Shown here: one piece after another, positions 8,198 to 16,349 of the stretch
Layout of the letters: each line of letters begins with the position of its first letter
How positions within the stretch are numbered: the first letter of the stretch is position 1
Origin: DFXE01 sp032054765
GTDB taxonomy: Bacteria; Bacteroidota; Bacteroidia; Bacteroidales; Tannerellaceae
DNA: 64,000 bases
NCBI GenBank assembly: GCA_032054765.1
Contig: DAMBSC010000008.1
Span: forward strand, 1-64,000
Reading direction: 5' to 3'
Notes under the pieces: model-generated
What the model was told of the DNA's origin: nothing
Database searches by the model: none
Seen by the model: only the letters and a program-made list of their open reading frames with translations
Made by a program: the position numbers and the translations under genes

Positions 8198-8337
8198 TAA
8201 TTATTCCTATTTATAAGATTTACAATAACCTCTACCATAACATCTTTTCCCTCTGTTCTACTTTCGGCAATCATCAGATTAATAGTAACTAAAGTGTTTT
8301 TTTCAATCAATTTTATGCTATCAGTTTTACAATTTTT
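8197..8337 (-). pseudogene. 3' remnant of an unidentified gene coupled to the GNAT gene
   Basis: On the minus strand a frame without stops reads ...DSIKLIEKNTLVTINLMIAESR and ends NLINRNN at a TAA (8197-8199) that overlaps the GNAT start codon. Its 5' side runs straight into the end of the RhuM fragment without a start codon. It is best read as the C-terminal end of a lost gene, fused by deletion to the RhuM fragment. The parent family is not recognised. Confidence 0.45.
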
Positions 8338-8725
8338 TCACTTTAGCTTGTTGATTAACTACAAAACCTTTTACAAGAAATTCTTTTAAAATTTTATTTA
8401 ACCATATCCGAAATAAAGTAGCATTTTTTGAGTTAACTCTATATCCGACAGATAGAATTGCATCCAGATTATAAAATTTAGTTTGGTATTTACCATCGTT
8501 ACCCATATGTTCCAAACTGGAACATGTGCTATTTTCATCTAATTCACCTGATTTATATATATTATTTGTTATAGCAGGACGCTTTGTACCAAATAAATCA
8601 GCTATTTGAGCTTGCGTTAACCATACTATTTCCTTTTCTAAAGTAACATCTAATTGAGTATTCCCATCAAGTGTTTGATATATTATAATTTGGCTCTCGC
8701 CGATTTTCAATTCTCCTTTATTCAT
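8327..8725 (-). pseudogene. RhuM-like virulence protein, N-terminal fragment
   Basis: 132 residues matching the N-terminal third of RhuM-family proteins (named from a Salmonella pathogenicity island): the order IVWLTQAQIADLFGTKRPAITNNIYKSGEL ... HMGNDGKYQTKFYNLDAILSVGYRVNS ... FRIWLNKILKEFLVKGF is characteristic. Family members are usually about 300 or more residues, so roughly 60% is missing. The reading frame ends at 8327, where the DNA changes to an unrelated gene remnant, consistent with a deletion junction. The protein might still be translated, but it would lack its C-terminal part. Confidence 0.75.
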
Positions 8726-8737
8726 ATCTATATGATT

Positions 8738-9280
8738 TTATTCAAAGCTAATTTCAGGCAATGAATTTACGGCTTTTTCTTTTAACGAATCTACTGCACG
8801 AGTATATTTCTCAGTATATTTCAATCCACTATGTCCTAAAAGTGATACAACGGTTTTTATATCTGTGAAACATTCTCCTAAAAAGATTAACAGCAAATGA
8901 ATGTCGGGCACAGTGCCATTTAATGTGTTTGTCTTATTCCTCCACGTTCACCCATGTTCTCAATGCTTTTAAACATCCTGTATGGCTTGGTAATTTGAAT
9001 ATATAATCATCTTTAGATGACTTTTCTCCTTTTAAGGATAATAATAATTGTTTGGCTTAACGGTAATTATTATAATAGAATGACCTTTAATTTTAGCTTG
9101 TTCAAATTTTATCCTTTTCCCCGAATAATCTACATTGCTACATTTTAAATCAACCTCATCACAATATCTTAAATATCTTGATCCTACATATAGACAGAAT
9201 AGGAATACTCTTTTTATATCACCATTTTGATAGGGAGTTTTGCTAGTTGATGTATTTTCGCCCAATGTTAGCACATTACA
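8738..9280 (-). pseudogene. Decayed tyrosine integrase (relic 1)
   Basis: Pieces of a Bacteroides-type integrase lie in order but in different frames on the minus strand. They are PYQNGDIKRVFLFCLYVGSR...VDLKCSNVDYSGKRIKFEQAKIKGHS (about 9085-9240), then KHIKWHCARHSFAVNLF with the HxxR box (about 8910-8950), then TDIKTVVSLLGHSGLKYTEKYTRAVDS to a TAA at 8738-8740. The order matches the R, HxxR, H and Y boxes of active enzymes, but at least two frameshifts, a short insertion near the first Arg and a deletion make it non-functional. It shows that an earlier element once occupied this spot. Confidence 0.85.
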
Positions 9281-9490
9281 GCTAATAATATTATTGAACC
9301 CAAAGCTTCTTGTAAAACTTGGTATTTATGTTTTCACCACGAATTAGTATGTTCCCAACATGGAACTAATTGAATTCCCTCAAATTCCCAATCGTTAATT
9401 ATATTTCTAAGATGTTTTTGTTACACCAGTATATTTTGTATGCTTCACTGAATATGTCCTAAAAGTGATGTAACGGTTTTATATGTTCAA
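9275..9490 (-). pseudogene. Second integrase relic and an unidentified broken ORF
   Basis: At about 9425-9490 the minus strand encodes TVTSLLGHI and then, one frame over, VKHTKYTGV. This is a second, more decayed copy of the LLGHSGxKxTxKYT integrase terminus seen at 8790-8870. Downstream of it (9275-9420) the minus strand has a frame reading QKHLRNIINDWEFEGIQLVP and onward with an in-frame TGA after TNSW, then KHKYQVLQEALGSI. I do not recognise this protein. Both look like the 3' debris of a second lost mobile element. Confidence 0.55.
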
Positions 9491-9624
9491 ATAAATTGGT
9501 TTAAGCAAGAATTTATATTTTCTATTTGAAATATAAAGACTACTATATGTTTTAATTTCGACAATATTTATTGAATAAAGAAGGAAAGCAACAAAAGGTG
9601 AATATATATTGTTTTTATTTTATG

Positions 9625-9632
9625 TATTTTTG
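9625..9632 (+). promoter_or_regulatory. Bacteroidota -7 promoter box for the collagen-motif lipoprotein
   Basis: TATTTTTG fits the TAnnTTTG -7 consensus of Bacteroidota and lies 24 bp before the ATG at 9656. A convincing -33 TTTG box at the usual distance is not obvious. Confidence 0.45.
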
Positions 9633-9655
9633 TCGAACTTATTAAATATGTAAAT

Positions 9656-10123
9656 ATGAAAAAATTATTGTTGCTTTTGTTTTTAGGATCATTTGTTTTT
9701 ACAGCATGTGAAGGACCTACGGGACCTCCAGGACCTCCAGGAGAAGATGGTAATGAAACGGTATGGAAAATAATAGAATATACTGTTAAAGAAAATGATT
9801 GGGGGCTGGTAGGTGATCCAAATGAACTAGGTTCTTACTTCATACATGAATTTGATGTACCTGAGCTAACAAATGATATTGCTAAGGAGGGTGCTGTTAT
9901 AGTTTACTATTTTAATGAAAATTTTAACACATGGAGTCCTTTACCTTATTCTGTGCCACGGTATGGTTATGATAACCAGGGAAACCTGGTGTTATATACT
10001 GAATCTTTTTCATTTGATTTTGGAAGTGGATCTATGGCTTTTTATATTGATGTTAGTGATTTTAGTACTGATGTTAGCTGGCCTGAAGGAAATATGCTAT
10101 TTAAAATAGTATTGATTTATTAA
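9656..10123 (+). CDS. Lipoprotein with a short collagen-like Gly-Pro-Pro segment
   Basis: A 155-residue predicted lipoprotein. The signal peptide MKKLLLLLFLGSFVFTAC ends in a lipobox with the lipidated Cys at residue 18, followed at once by EGPTGPPGPPGEDGNE, i.e. several Gly-x-y triplets of collagen type. The remaining 120 residues look like a beta-rich domain with many aromatic and acidic residues and no recognised motif. Lipoproteins with a collagen-like linker straight after the lipidated Cys are known among Bacteroidota, where the triplets probably act as a stiff spacer. The gene lies 11 bp upstream of the serine acetyltransferase gene, but a functional link is not evident. Confidence 0.7.
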   Translation: MKKLLLLLFLGSFVFTACEGPTGPPGPPGEDGNETVWKIIEYTVKENDWGLVGDPNELGSYFIHEFDVPELTNDIAKEGAVIVYYFNENFNTWSPLPYSVPRYGYDNQGNLVLYTESFSFDFGSGSMAFYIDVSDFSTDVSWPEGNMLFKIVLIY

Positions 10124-10134
10124 AATACTTCAGC

Positions 10135-11013
10135 ATGACTCTCTCTGACATTGTCGATCAACTCTCCGACGAAGCCTCATATAGTCGACTTTTTCATCCA
10201 TATAAGGATGATGAGGCTTTGCCATCGGAGGAGATTTTAAGGGAGATTGTTGAACTTTGTCGGGCTATACTGTATCCCGGATATTATGGAAATGCTCGTA
10301 TCAGTAAGCAAACGATCCGGTATCATACCGGCGTGAATGTGGAGACGCTTCATACTTTGTTAAGTAAACAGATATACGCAGGACTTTGCTTCTCTGATAA
10401 AAGTTGTATCTATTTATCGGAAGATGAAATTTGTGAGCGGGCGGACACTTTGTCCAGGGCTTTTATTTCTTCTTTACCGGAATTACGGGAAATATTAACA
10501 ACAGACGTTGAAGCTACTTTCAACAATGATCCCGCGGCTCAGAACCCGGGAGAAGTTATTTTCTGTTATCCGGGTGTGAGAGCAGTTACTAATTACAGAA
10601 TAGCTCATCAACTCTACCTGTTAAACGTACCTTTTATTCCACGGATGATATCGGAAATGGCACATTCGGAAACCGGAATAGATATTCATCCGGGAGCAGA
10701 GATCGGACATCATTTTTCTATTGATCATGGAACAGGCACAGTTATTGGAGAAACAAGTATTATAGGTAATTATGTACGTTTATTCCAGGGCGTAAGTCTG
10801 GCAGGCGAGAAGTTACCGCCTGATGATAATGGTAATATCACCCGTGGCGTTCCTCGTCATCCGATCTTGGAAGACCATGTCACCGTCTATTCTAACTCTA
10901 CTTTATTGGGAAGAATACACATCGGAAAAGGAGCCACAATATGTGGGAATGTATGGATTACGAAAGATATCGAGGCGGAGGAGACTGTGTCTCAATTGAA
11001 AATGGAAAGTTGA
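10135..11013 (+). CDS. cysE: Serine O-acetyltransferase with an altered C-terminus
   Basis: Makes O-acetylserine from serine and acetyl-CoA, the first step of cysteine synthesis. The protein has an N-terminal helical domain (1-170) and a left-handed beta-helix made of hexapeptide repeats (about 180-285: GIDIHPGAEIGHHFSIDHGTG, GETSIIGNYVRLFQGVSLA, HVTVYSNSTLLGRIHIGKGATICGNVWIT). The catalytic His of the IDHGTG motif is present. The last ten residues (ETVSQLKMES) are not family-like: the gene runs into a palindromic repeat at 10994, which supplies its final codons and stop. Loss of the native tail, which in some homologues binds cysteine synthase or sets feedback sensitivity, could matter. Confidence 0.88.
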   Translation: MTLSDIVDQLSDEASYSRLFHPYKDDEALPSEEILREIVELCRAILYPGYYGNARISKQTIRYHTGVNVETLHTLLSKQIYAGLCFSDKSCIYLSEDEICERADTLSRAFISSLPELREILTTDVEATFNNDPAAQNPGEVIFCYPGVRAVTNYRIAHQLYLLNVPFIPRMISEMAHSETGIDIHPGAEIGHHFSIDHGTGTVIGETSIIGNYVRLFQGVSLAGEKLPPDDNGNITRGVPRHPILEDHVTVYSNSTLLGRIHIGKGATICGNVWITKDIEAEETVSQLKMES

Positions 11014-11155
11014 AAATGGAAAATTATATTCGCCATATAACTATACATAACAATAAAAGATATTACTATGATTTATAATCAAAATAGATTAATGCAAAAA
11101 TTAGTTTTCAATATTGGCTCAGGCCGATCTCCGATTCAACTTTCAATTTTCAATT
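10994..11155. repeat. MITE-like palindromic repeat between cysE and the methyltransferase gene
   Basis: The arms at 10994-11014 and 11135-11155 are inverted copies of one 21-base sequence (AATTGAAAATGGAAAGTTGAA type) with one mismatch. They flank about 120 bp of AT-rich DNA without a gene. The left arm continues with a second partial copy (GAAAATGGAAAATT). The element overlaps the last codons of cysE and ends four bases before the ATG of the next gene. Related AATTGAAAATTGAAAGTTG sequences occur at 49749-49826 and, as a half site, at 44451-44476, so this is a family in the genome. Confidence 0.7.
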
Positions 11156-11159
11156 AGAG

Positions 11160-12563
11160 ATGAACGAAGCGAATTTCGAAATGGTTGCCAAAACTCTTTA
11201 CGGGTTAGAAGAAATACTGGCAAGTGAGTTAATAACATTAGGTGCTAATGATGTTCAGATCGGGCGGCGGATGGTTTCGTTTACGGGTGATAAAGAAATG
11301 CTTTATAAAGCAAACTTTCACTGTCGTACAGCGCTCCGGATTTTAAAACCGATCAACCACTTTAAAGCTAAAGACGCGGATACGGTTTATAAGAAAGTAA
11401 AAGAGGTGGAATGGGAGAAATACATATCCCTGGATAAGACTTTTGCCATTGATTCCGTGATATACTCCGATGATTTCAATCATTCTAAGTTTGTGGCTTA
11501 CCGGACTAAAGATGCCATTGTGGATTACTTTATCGAGAAGTATGAAAAGCGGCCTTCTGTTCGGGTAAATAATCCGGATCTGTATATCAATATACATATA
11601 TCTCATAACGACTGTACCCTATCGATTGACAGTTCCGGAGAAAGTCTGCATAAGCGCGGATACAGAATCGCCCAGACAGAGGCACCTTTAAATGAAGTGC
11701 TTGCTGCCGGAATGATCCTGAAGACCGGATGGAATGGGGATTCTAATTTTATTGATCCGATGTGTGGTTCGGGTACATTGTTGATCGAGGCTGCTATGAT
11801 CGCATTGAATATCGCACCGGGCATCTATAGAAAGGAATTTGCTTTTGAGAAATGGATCGATTTTGATCAGGATCTTTTCGACCGGATATTCAACGACGAA
11901 ACGGAAGAACGTGAATTTAAGTATAAATGTTACGGAAGCGATATATCGCCGGCTGCCATTGAAATAGCAGAAAAGAATATCCGTAACGCGGGTTTAATGA
12001 AATATATAGAGTTGAAAGTATTACCGTTTCAACAGTATACGGATACTCCCCGACCGGGTGTGCTCGTTACCAACCCGCCTTATGGGGAACGTATTTCATC
12101 CCGCGACCTTGCCGGATTGTATGGGATGATAGGTGAACGCCTTAAACATGAATTTACCGGTTATAAAGCATGGATACTTAGCTATAAGGATGAGTATTTC
12201 GATAAGATCGCCCTTCGTCCGAGTGAAAAAATGAAATTAATGAACGGCTCGTTGGAATGCGAATACCGCTGCTTTGATATCTTTGAAGGAAAGAATAAAG
12301 AATATAAGAAGGCGCTGAATGAGGACAGACCCGAAAGAAGGCCGGAAAGAAAACCGGACAACAAAAGAAACGACAAACGTCCCGTAAACTTTAAAACGGC
12401 ACGTATGGATAGCCCAGAAAGACGTTTTGCTAAGGCACACGCTGAAGACGACGATGAAAGCAATGACTTACCGGGCAGTAAACGTTTTGACAAACCGTCA
12501 TTTAAACGCCGCTTCAAAGATGACGATAATAAACGCGAACGAAAACCGTTCAAAAGAAAGTAG
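11160..12563 (+). CDS. THUMP-domain class I RNA methyltransferase (RlmL-N / YpsC-like)
   Basis: A 467-residue predicted 23S rRNA guanine-N2 methyltransferase. Order: THUMP RNA-binding region (about 40-165), then a Rossmann methyltransferase domain with FIDPMCGSGTLLIEAA (about 198-213), GSDISPAAIEIAEKNIRNAG and the catalytic NPPYGERI box (about 305-312). The last 85 residues are a low-complexity, highly charged tail (repeated RPERRPERKPD, KRNDKRP, SFKRRFKDDDNKRERKPFKRK), probably for RNA binding. The ATG sits four bases after a palindromic repeat, so its promoter or leader was probably changed by that repeat. Confidence 0.88.
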   Translation: MNEANFEMVAKTLYGLEEILASELITLGANDVQIGRRMVSFTGDKEMLYKANFHCRTALRILKPINHFKAKDADTVYKKVKEVEWEKYISLDKTFAIDSVIYSDDFNHSKFVAYRTKDAIVDYFIEKYEKRPSVRVNNPDLYINIHISHNDCTLSIDSSGESLHKRGYRIAQTEAPLNEVLAAGMILKTGWNGDSNFIDPMCGSGTLLIEAAMIALNIAPGIYRKEFAFEKWIDFDQDLFDRIFNDETEEREFKYKCYGSDISPAAIEIAEKNIRNAGLMKYIELKVLPFQQYTDTPRPGVLVTNPPYGERISSRDLAGLYGMIGERLKHEFTGYKAWILSYKDEYFDKIALRPSEKMKLMNGSLECEYRCFDIFEGKNKEYKKALNEDRPERRPERKPDNKRNDKRPVNFKTARMDSPERRFAKAHAEDDDESNDLPGSKRFDKPSFKRRFKDDDNKRERKPFKRK

Positions 12564-12621
12564 TTGATAGTTAGTAGTTATTAATTAATCATTAATCGTT
12601 AATAATTAATCATTAAAAAAA
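12564..12621. repeat. Short TTAATCATTAATCG repeats in the spacer before purD
   Basis: The 58-bp spacer consists almost entirely of overlapping TTAATCATTA / TAATCGTTAATAATTAATCATT units. A similar run (CTAATCACTAATCGTTAATCG) lies at 44493-44513, where it forms the last codons of surE. No hairpin with a T run is present, so it is not a clear terminator. Confidence 0.45.
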
Positions 12622-13893
12622 ATGAACATACTTTTATTAGGATCAGGAGGAAGAGAACACGCCTTAGCCTGGAAAATAAAACAAAGTCAGCAAGTAGATA
12701 AACTATATATCGCTCCGGGTAATGCCGGAACTTCCGAAACAGGAATAAATGTGGATATCAGTGCCACTGACTTTCCGGCAATAAAGGATTTTGTTTTATC
12801 AAACGATATTCATATGGTAGTGGTAGGTCCGGAAGATCCATTGGTAAAAGGTATTTATGACTTTTTTAAAAAGGATACAAAACTCGCTTCTATTCCTGTT
12901 ATCGGCCCAAGTAAAGAAGGAGCCCGGTTGGAAGGAAGTAAAGATTTTGCCAAAGCATTTATGCGTCGTCATCAGATCCCTACTGCCCGTTATAAAAGTA
13001 TTACTGCTGACAATCTTGATGAAGGTTATTCTTTTTTAGATGTATTGGATGCGCCGTATGTACTGAAAGCCGACGGACTGGCAGCCGGTAAAGGTGTATT
13101 GATCATCAACGACGTAAACGAAGCCAAGAAAGAACTCAGCGAAATGTTGGGTGGTATGTTTGGTGATGCCAGTAAAACGGTAGTAATCGAGGAATTTCTT
13201 GACGGGATAGAATGTTCTGTTTTTGTTATGACTGACGGGACAGATTATAAAGTACTCCCTGTGGCAAAAGACTATAAACGGATTGAAGAAGGCAATACCG
13301 GACTTAATACCGGCGGTATGGGAGCTGTATCACCTGTTCCTTTCGCGGATGATGCATTTATGCGGAAAGTCGACGAAAGTATTATTCGCCCTACTGTTGA
13401 AGGATTGAAAGCAGAAGGAATAGATTATAAAGGTTTTATCTTCTTTGGTCTGATAGAAGTAAAAGGTGAACCTATGGTAATTGAATATAATTGCCGGATG
13501 GGTGATCCTGAGACTGAAGTGGTCATGCTACGGATAAAAAGTGATTTCGTAGACTTACTGGATGGCGTTGCAAAAGGGAATTTAAAAGAGAAAACGTTAA
13601 CTATTGATCCGAGAGCAGCCGTGACTGTTATGCTGGTAAGTGGAGGTTATCCGGAAGCATACGAAAAAGATAAACCGATTGCCGGGTTGGCAAAAGTGGA
13701 TACAACAAGCATCTTGTTCCATGCGGGAACTAAAAAGAAAGATGGTAGAATAGTTACAACCGGAGGGCGTGTCCTGGCTGTCAGTTCGTATGGTTCGGAT
13801 ATGAAGGAAGCTTTGGCGCAATCGTATAGAGTTGCAGGTAGTATTCATTTTGATAAAGTATATTATCGTAAAGATATAGGCTTCGATTTATAA
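12622..13893 (+). CDS. purD: Phosphoribosylamine-glycine ligase (GARS)
   Basis: Joins glycine to 5-phosphoribosylamine with ATP in the second step of purine synthesis. The 423-residue length is normal. It starts with the nucleotide-binding LLLGSGGREHALAWK and APGNAGT motifs, has the ATP-grasp domain (ADGLAAGKGVL at about 150-160, VIEEFLDGIECSVFVMTDG) and the GARS signature NTGGMGAVSPVP plus YNCRMGDPETEVVMLR. purN (29132) and purL (45977), from the same pathway, are also in this window but not in one operon. The next gene starts 7 bp downstream, so this is the first gene of an operon with two membrane proteins, a GSCFA protein and murF-alr. Confidence 0.96.
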   Translation: MNILLLGSGGREHALAWKIKQSQQVDKLYIAPGNAGTSETGINVDISATDFPAIKDFVLSNDIHMVVVGPEDPLVKGIYDFFKKDTKLASIPVIGPSKEGARLEGSKDFAKAFMRRHQIPTARYKSITADNLDEGYSFLDVLDAPYVLKADGLAAGKGVLIINDVNEAKKELSEMLGGMFGDASKTVVIEEFLDGIECSVFVMTDGTDYKVLPVAKDYKRIEEGNTGLNTGGMGAVSPVPFADDAFMRKVDESIIRPTVEGLKAEGIDYKGFIFFGLIEVKGEPMVIEYNCRMGDPETEVVMLRIKSDFVDLLDGVAKGNLKEKTLTIDPRAAVTVMLVSGGYPEAYEKDKPIAGLAKVDTTSILFHAGTKKKDGRIVTTGGRVLAVSSYGSDMKEALAQSYRVAGSIHFDKVYYRKDIGFDL

Positions 13894-13900
13894 TTAAATC

Positions 13901-14929
13901 ATGAGGAGTTCTTATTCGGCATATGGTAAGCAATATAATGTAGATACTCTTTTTACGTATGCCGGTTTATTAACCGTATCACTTTTCTACTGGGTTATCG
14001 GATATATCTATTCAATAGGTTATCCTGTTTACAGTGAAGTTTCCGCGACTCCGTTGTGGGATACGGTTTGTAATTATCTGCCGAATAAAACCATTACTTA
14101 TTTAATAGGTATATTATTAATGACAGGAGGTGCTTTTCTCATTTTCAGAGCCAATTACATACTTGTCATTATAAGGGAAAAGACGTTTCTTCCGCCATTA
14201 CTATATATACTTCTGATCAGTACGAACCCCAGTTTTTTTCCGTTTAAATCTACTTCTCTCGGTATATTCTGTCTTATTTTAGCCATATATCAACTATTCG
14301 TAGCTTATCATGATGATAAGTCGGTAGGAAAAGCCTATAATTCAGCCTTATTTATCGGAATCGGAAGCCTCCTTTGGATACATATTCTCTGGTTTCTTCC
14401 TCTTTTCTGGCTGGGAATGTTTAATTTCAAATCGTTAAGTATTCGTACTTTTCTTGCCTCTTTATTGGGTATAATAACGGTCTATTGGTTCTTGTTGGCC
14501 TGGTGTGTTTTACGACAGGACTTCAGTGCGTTTACAATTCCGTTTGCATCTTTGACAAAAATAGGTTTCTTCGAATCGGTAGGTCCTAAACTAATCGATT
14601 GGATCATTATAATATATATAGGATTATTTGTTCTGATCGCTTCAATAAATATATTTACGCATGAGCATGAAGAGAATATACGTACACGTCAGTATCTTTA
14701 TTTTCTGATTATTTTCTTCGTCGTCTCATTCTCGCTCTTCTTTGTATATGAACAATCTTCGGACGAGTTTTTTTGTATTTCATGTATTCCCGCATCCATA
14801 TTGATCTCACATTTCTTTACTGTAAAAAAAGGTAAGAAGAAATACATATTCTTTTATACAGCAACATTTATCTTCGTTTTATTGACTTTTGTACGCCTAT
14901 GGAATTCCTCATTGAATATAGTTATATAG
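13901..14929 (+). CDS. Polytopic inner-membrane protein of unknown function
   Basis: A 342-residue protein with about ten hydrophobic segments spread over its length (for example around residues 20-40, 62-80, 90-105, 118-135, 150-200, 238-250 and 265-330). Proteins of this type lie beside purD in other Bacteroidales, and I recall them only as uncharacterised (DUF6427-like). No catalytic motif is visible. Its 3' end overlaps the start of the DedA-like gene by 31 bp, indicating translational coupling. Confidence 0.65.
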   Translation: MRSSYSAYGKQYNVDTLFTYAGLLTVSLFYWVIGYIYSIGYPVYSEVSATPLWDTVCNYLPNKTITYLIGILLMTGGAFLIFRANYILVIIREKTFLPPLLYILLISTNPSFFPFKSTSLGIFCLILAIYQLFVAYHDDKSVGKAYNSALFIGIGSLLWIHILWFLPLFWLGMFNFKSLSIRTFLASLLGIITVYWFLLAWCVLRQDFSAFTIPFASLTKIGFFESVGPKLIDWIIIIYIGLFVLIASINIFTHEHEENIRTRQYLYFLIIFFVVSFSLFFVYEQSSDEFFCISCIPASILISHFFTVKKGKKKYIFFYTATFIFVLLTFVRLWNSSLNIVI

Positions 14930-15348
14930 GCGTTTTTATCGCGGCATTCTTAGCAGCGACTATACTACCTTTCAGCAGTGAAGTAGTACTTACAGGTGTT
15001 TTATTGGCCGGAGCGTCTTACTGGCCTTGTATGATAGCGGCTACCCTCGGCAACTTCCTGGGCGGGATGACTTGCTATTGGCTTGGAATGCTTGGTAAAG
15101 TGGAATGGATTGAGAAGTATCTGAAAATGGATAAGCAGAAGATAGAAAAAGTTCAAAACTGGGTAAAAAAAAAAGGAGCATGGACGGCCTTTTTCGTATT
15201 TCTACCGGGAGTTGGAGACTTTATCGCTGTAGCGTTGGGCTTTCTTCGCGCGAATGTATGGATTGTTGCTCTATCCATGTTCCTGGGAAAAGCATTGCGT
15301 TACTGGGTATGGATGGAGTTTGTTTTTAAAGTACAATCATACTTCTAA
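14899..15348 (+). CDS. YqaA/DedA-family membrane protein
   Basis: A 149-residue protein of the SNARE-associated/VTT (DedA) superfamily, YqaA subgroup. It shows FSSEVVLTGVLLAGASYWPCMIAATLGNFLGGMTCYWLGMLG near the N-terminus, and the family's KKKGAWTAFFVFLPGVGDFIAVALGFLR motif, a re-entrant loop with the conserved Pro-Gly. Family members are lipid flippases or membrane-homeostasis proteins. The start lies inside the upstream gene (31-bp overlap). A later start is possible, but the N-terminal hydrophobic segment supports this one. Confidence 0.82.
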   Translation: MEFLIEYSYIGVFIAAFLAATILPFSSEVVLTGVLLAGASYWPCMIAATLGNFLGGMTCYWLGMLGKVEWIEKYLKMDKQKIEKVQNWVKKKGAWTAFFVFLPGVGDFIAVALGFLRANVWIVALSMFLGKALRYWVWMEFVFKVQSYF

Positions 15349-15359
15349 ACATTAAAAAT

Positions 15360-16346
15360 ATGGAATTCAGGACGCAGGTTAGTATAGCTAAACCTTTATT
15401 TGACTTTTCCTATCATGATAAGACAATACTTATCGGTTCATGTTTTGTTGAGAATGTAGGTTCTAAGCTGGAAGAAAACAAATTCATTACGGATATTAAC
15501 CCATTCGGCACACTTTACAATCCTGACTCAATTGCCCGATCTATACGTATGTTATTGCATCCTGAGCGGTTCTCCACCTCCGACCTATTTGAACATCAGG
15601 GTGTCTTTCACAGCTTCACACATCATAGTCGCTTTTCCTCTTATCAACCGGAAGAATCGTTGGAAAAGATAAATAATAGATTATTTATTTCTTCTGAAAA
15701 TCTTAATCAAGCAACCCGCCTGATCATAACGTTTGGAACATCGTTTGTTTATCGTTTGAAAAGTAATGGAGAAGTTGTTTCAAACTGTCATAAGCTACCC
15801 GATGAAATGTTCACCCGTGAAATACTATCGGTGGAATCCATCGTTACAGAATGGAAGACTTTACTTCTTTCAGTATGGGAACAGAATCCGGAGATTAGAA
15901 TACTTTTCACCGTAAGCCCTATCCGTCATTGGAAAGATGGCGCGCATCAGAATCAATTAAGTAAATCAACCCTCCTGCTTGCTATTAATAAATTACAAGA
16001 ACATTTCCCTGACAGAGTAGATTATTTTCCGGCATACGAAATCATGATGGATGAACTTCGTGATTATCGTTTTTATGCCGATGATATGCTGCATCCGTCT
16101 TCACTGGCAATTGAATATATATGGGAATCTTTCATTCAACATTACCTGTCTGTGGAAGCAAAAACAATTCTAGAAGCATGGAAAAAGATCAAAAAAGCTA
16201 TTAATCATAAACCATTTCAACCGGAAAGTGAGACTTACAAACAATTCATCTCTCAAACTTTGTTAAAGGCAGAACATCTTAATGGGAAATTTCCTTACTT
16301 TGATCTCTCAAAAGAGATTGAACTATTACGAGCTAAGATAAAATAA
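15360..16346 (+). CDS. GSCFA-domain protein
   Basis: A 328-residue protein carrying the family-naming motif as ILIGSCFVENVGSKL at about residues 22-36, and later TFGTSFVYRLKSNGEVVSNCHKLP and FTVSPIRHWKDGAHQNQLSKS. The GSCF box with a downstream SPIRH resembles the GDS catalytic block of SGNH hydrolases, and GSCFA proteins are thought to be hydrolases of this fold. Substrate unknown. Placed 4 bp upstream of murF-alr and 11 bp after the DedA gene, so it is part of the same operon, perhaps with a cell-envelope role. Confidence 0.85.
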   Translation: MEFRTQVSIAKPLFDFSYHDKTILIGSCFVENVGSKLEENKFITDINPFGTLYNPDSIARSIRMLLHPERFSTSDLFEHQGVFHSFTHHSRFSSYQPEESLEKINNRLFISSENLNQATRLIITFGTSFVYRLKSNGEVVSNCHKLPDEMFTREILSVESIVTEWKTLLLSVWEQNPEIRILFTVSPIRHWKDGAHQNQLSKSTLLLAINKLQEHFPDRVDYFPAYEIMMDELRDYRFYADDMLHPSSLAIEYIWESFIQHYLSVEAKTILEAWKKIKKAINHKPFQPESETYKQFISQTLLKAEHLNGKFPYFDLSKEIELLRAKIK

Positions 16347-16349
16347 AGA

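Noticed and set aside
9032..9274. The 80-residue open frame as an intact small gene
   Set aside because: Its sequence is the middle part of a tyrosine integrase whose C-terminal boxes continue in other frames downstream. It is part of a pseudogene.
12182..12553. Long open frames antisense to the methyltransferase tail
   Set aside because: They arise from the biased codon composition of the Lys/Arg-rich tail on the other strand and have no recognisable protein features.
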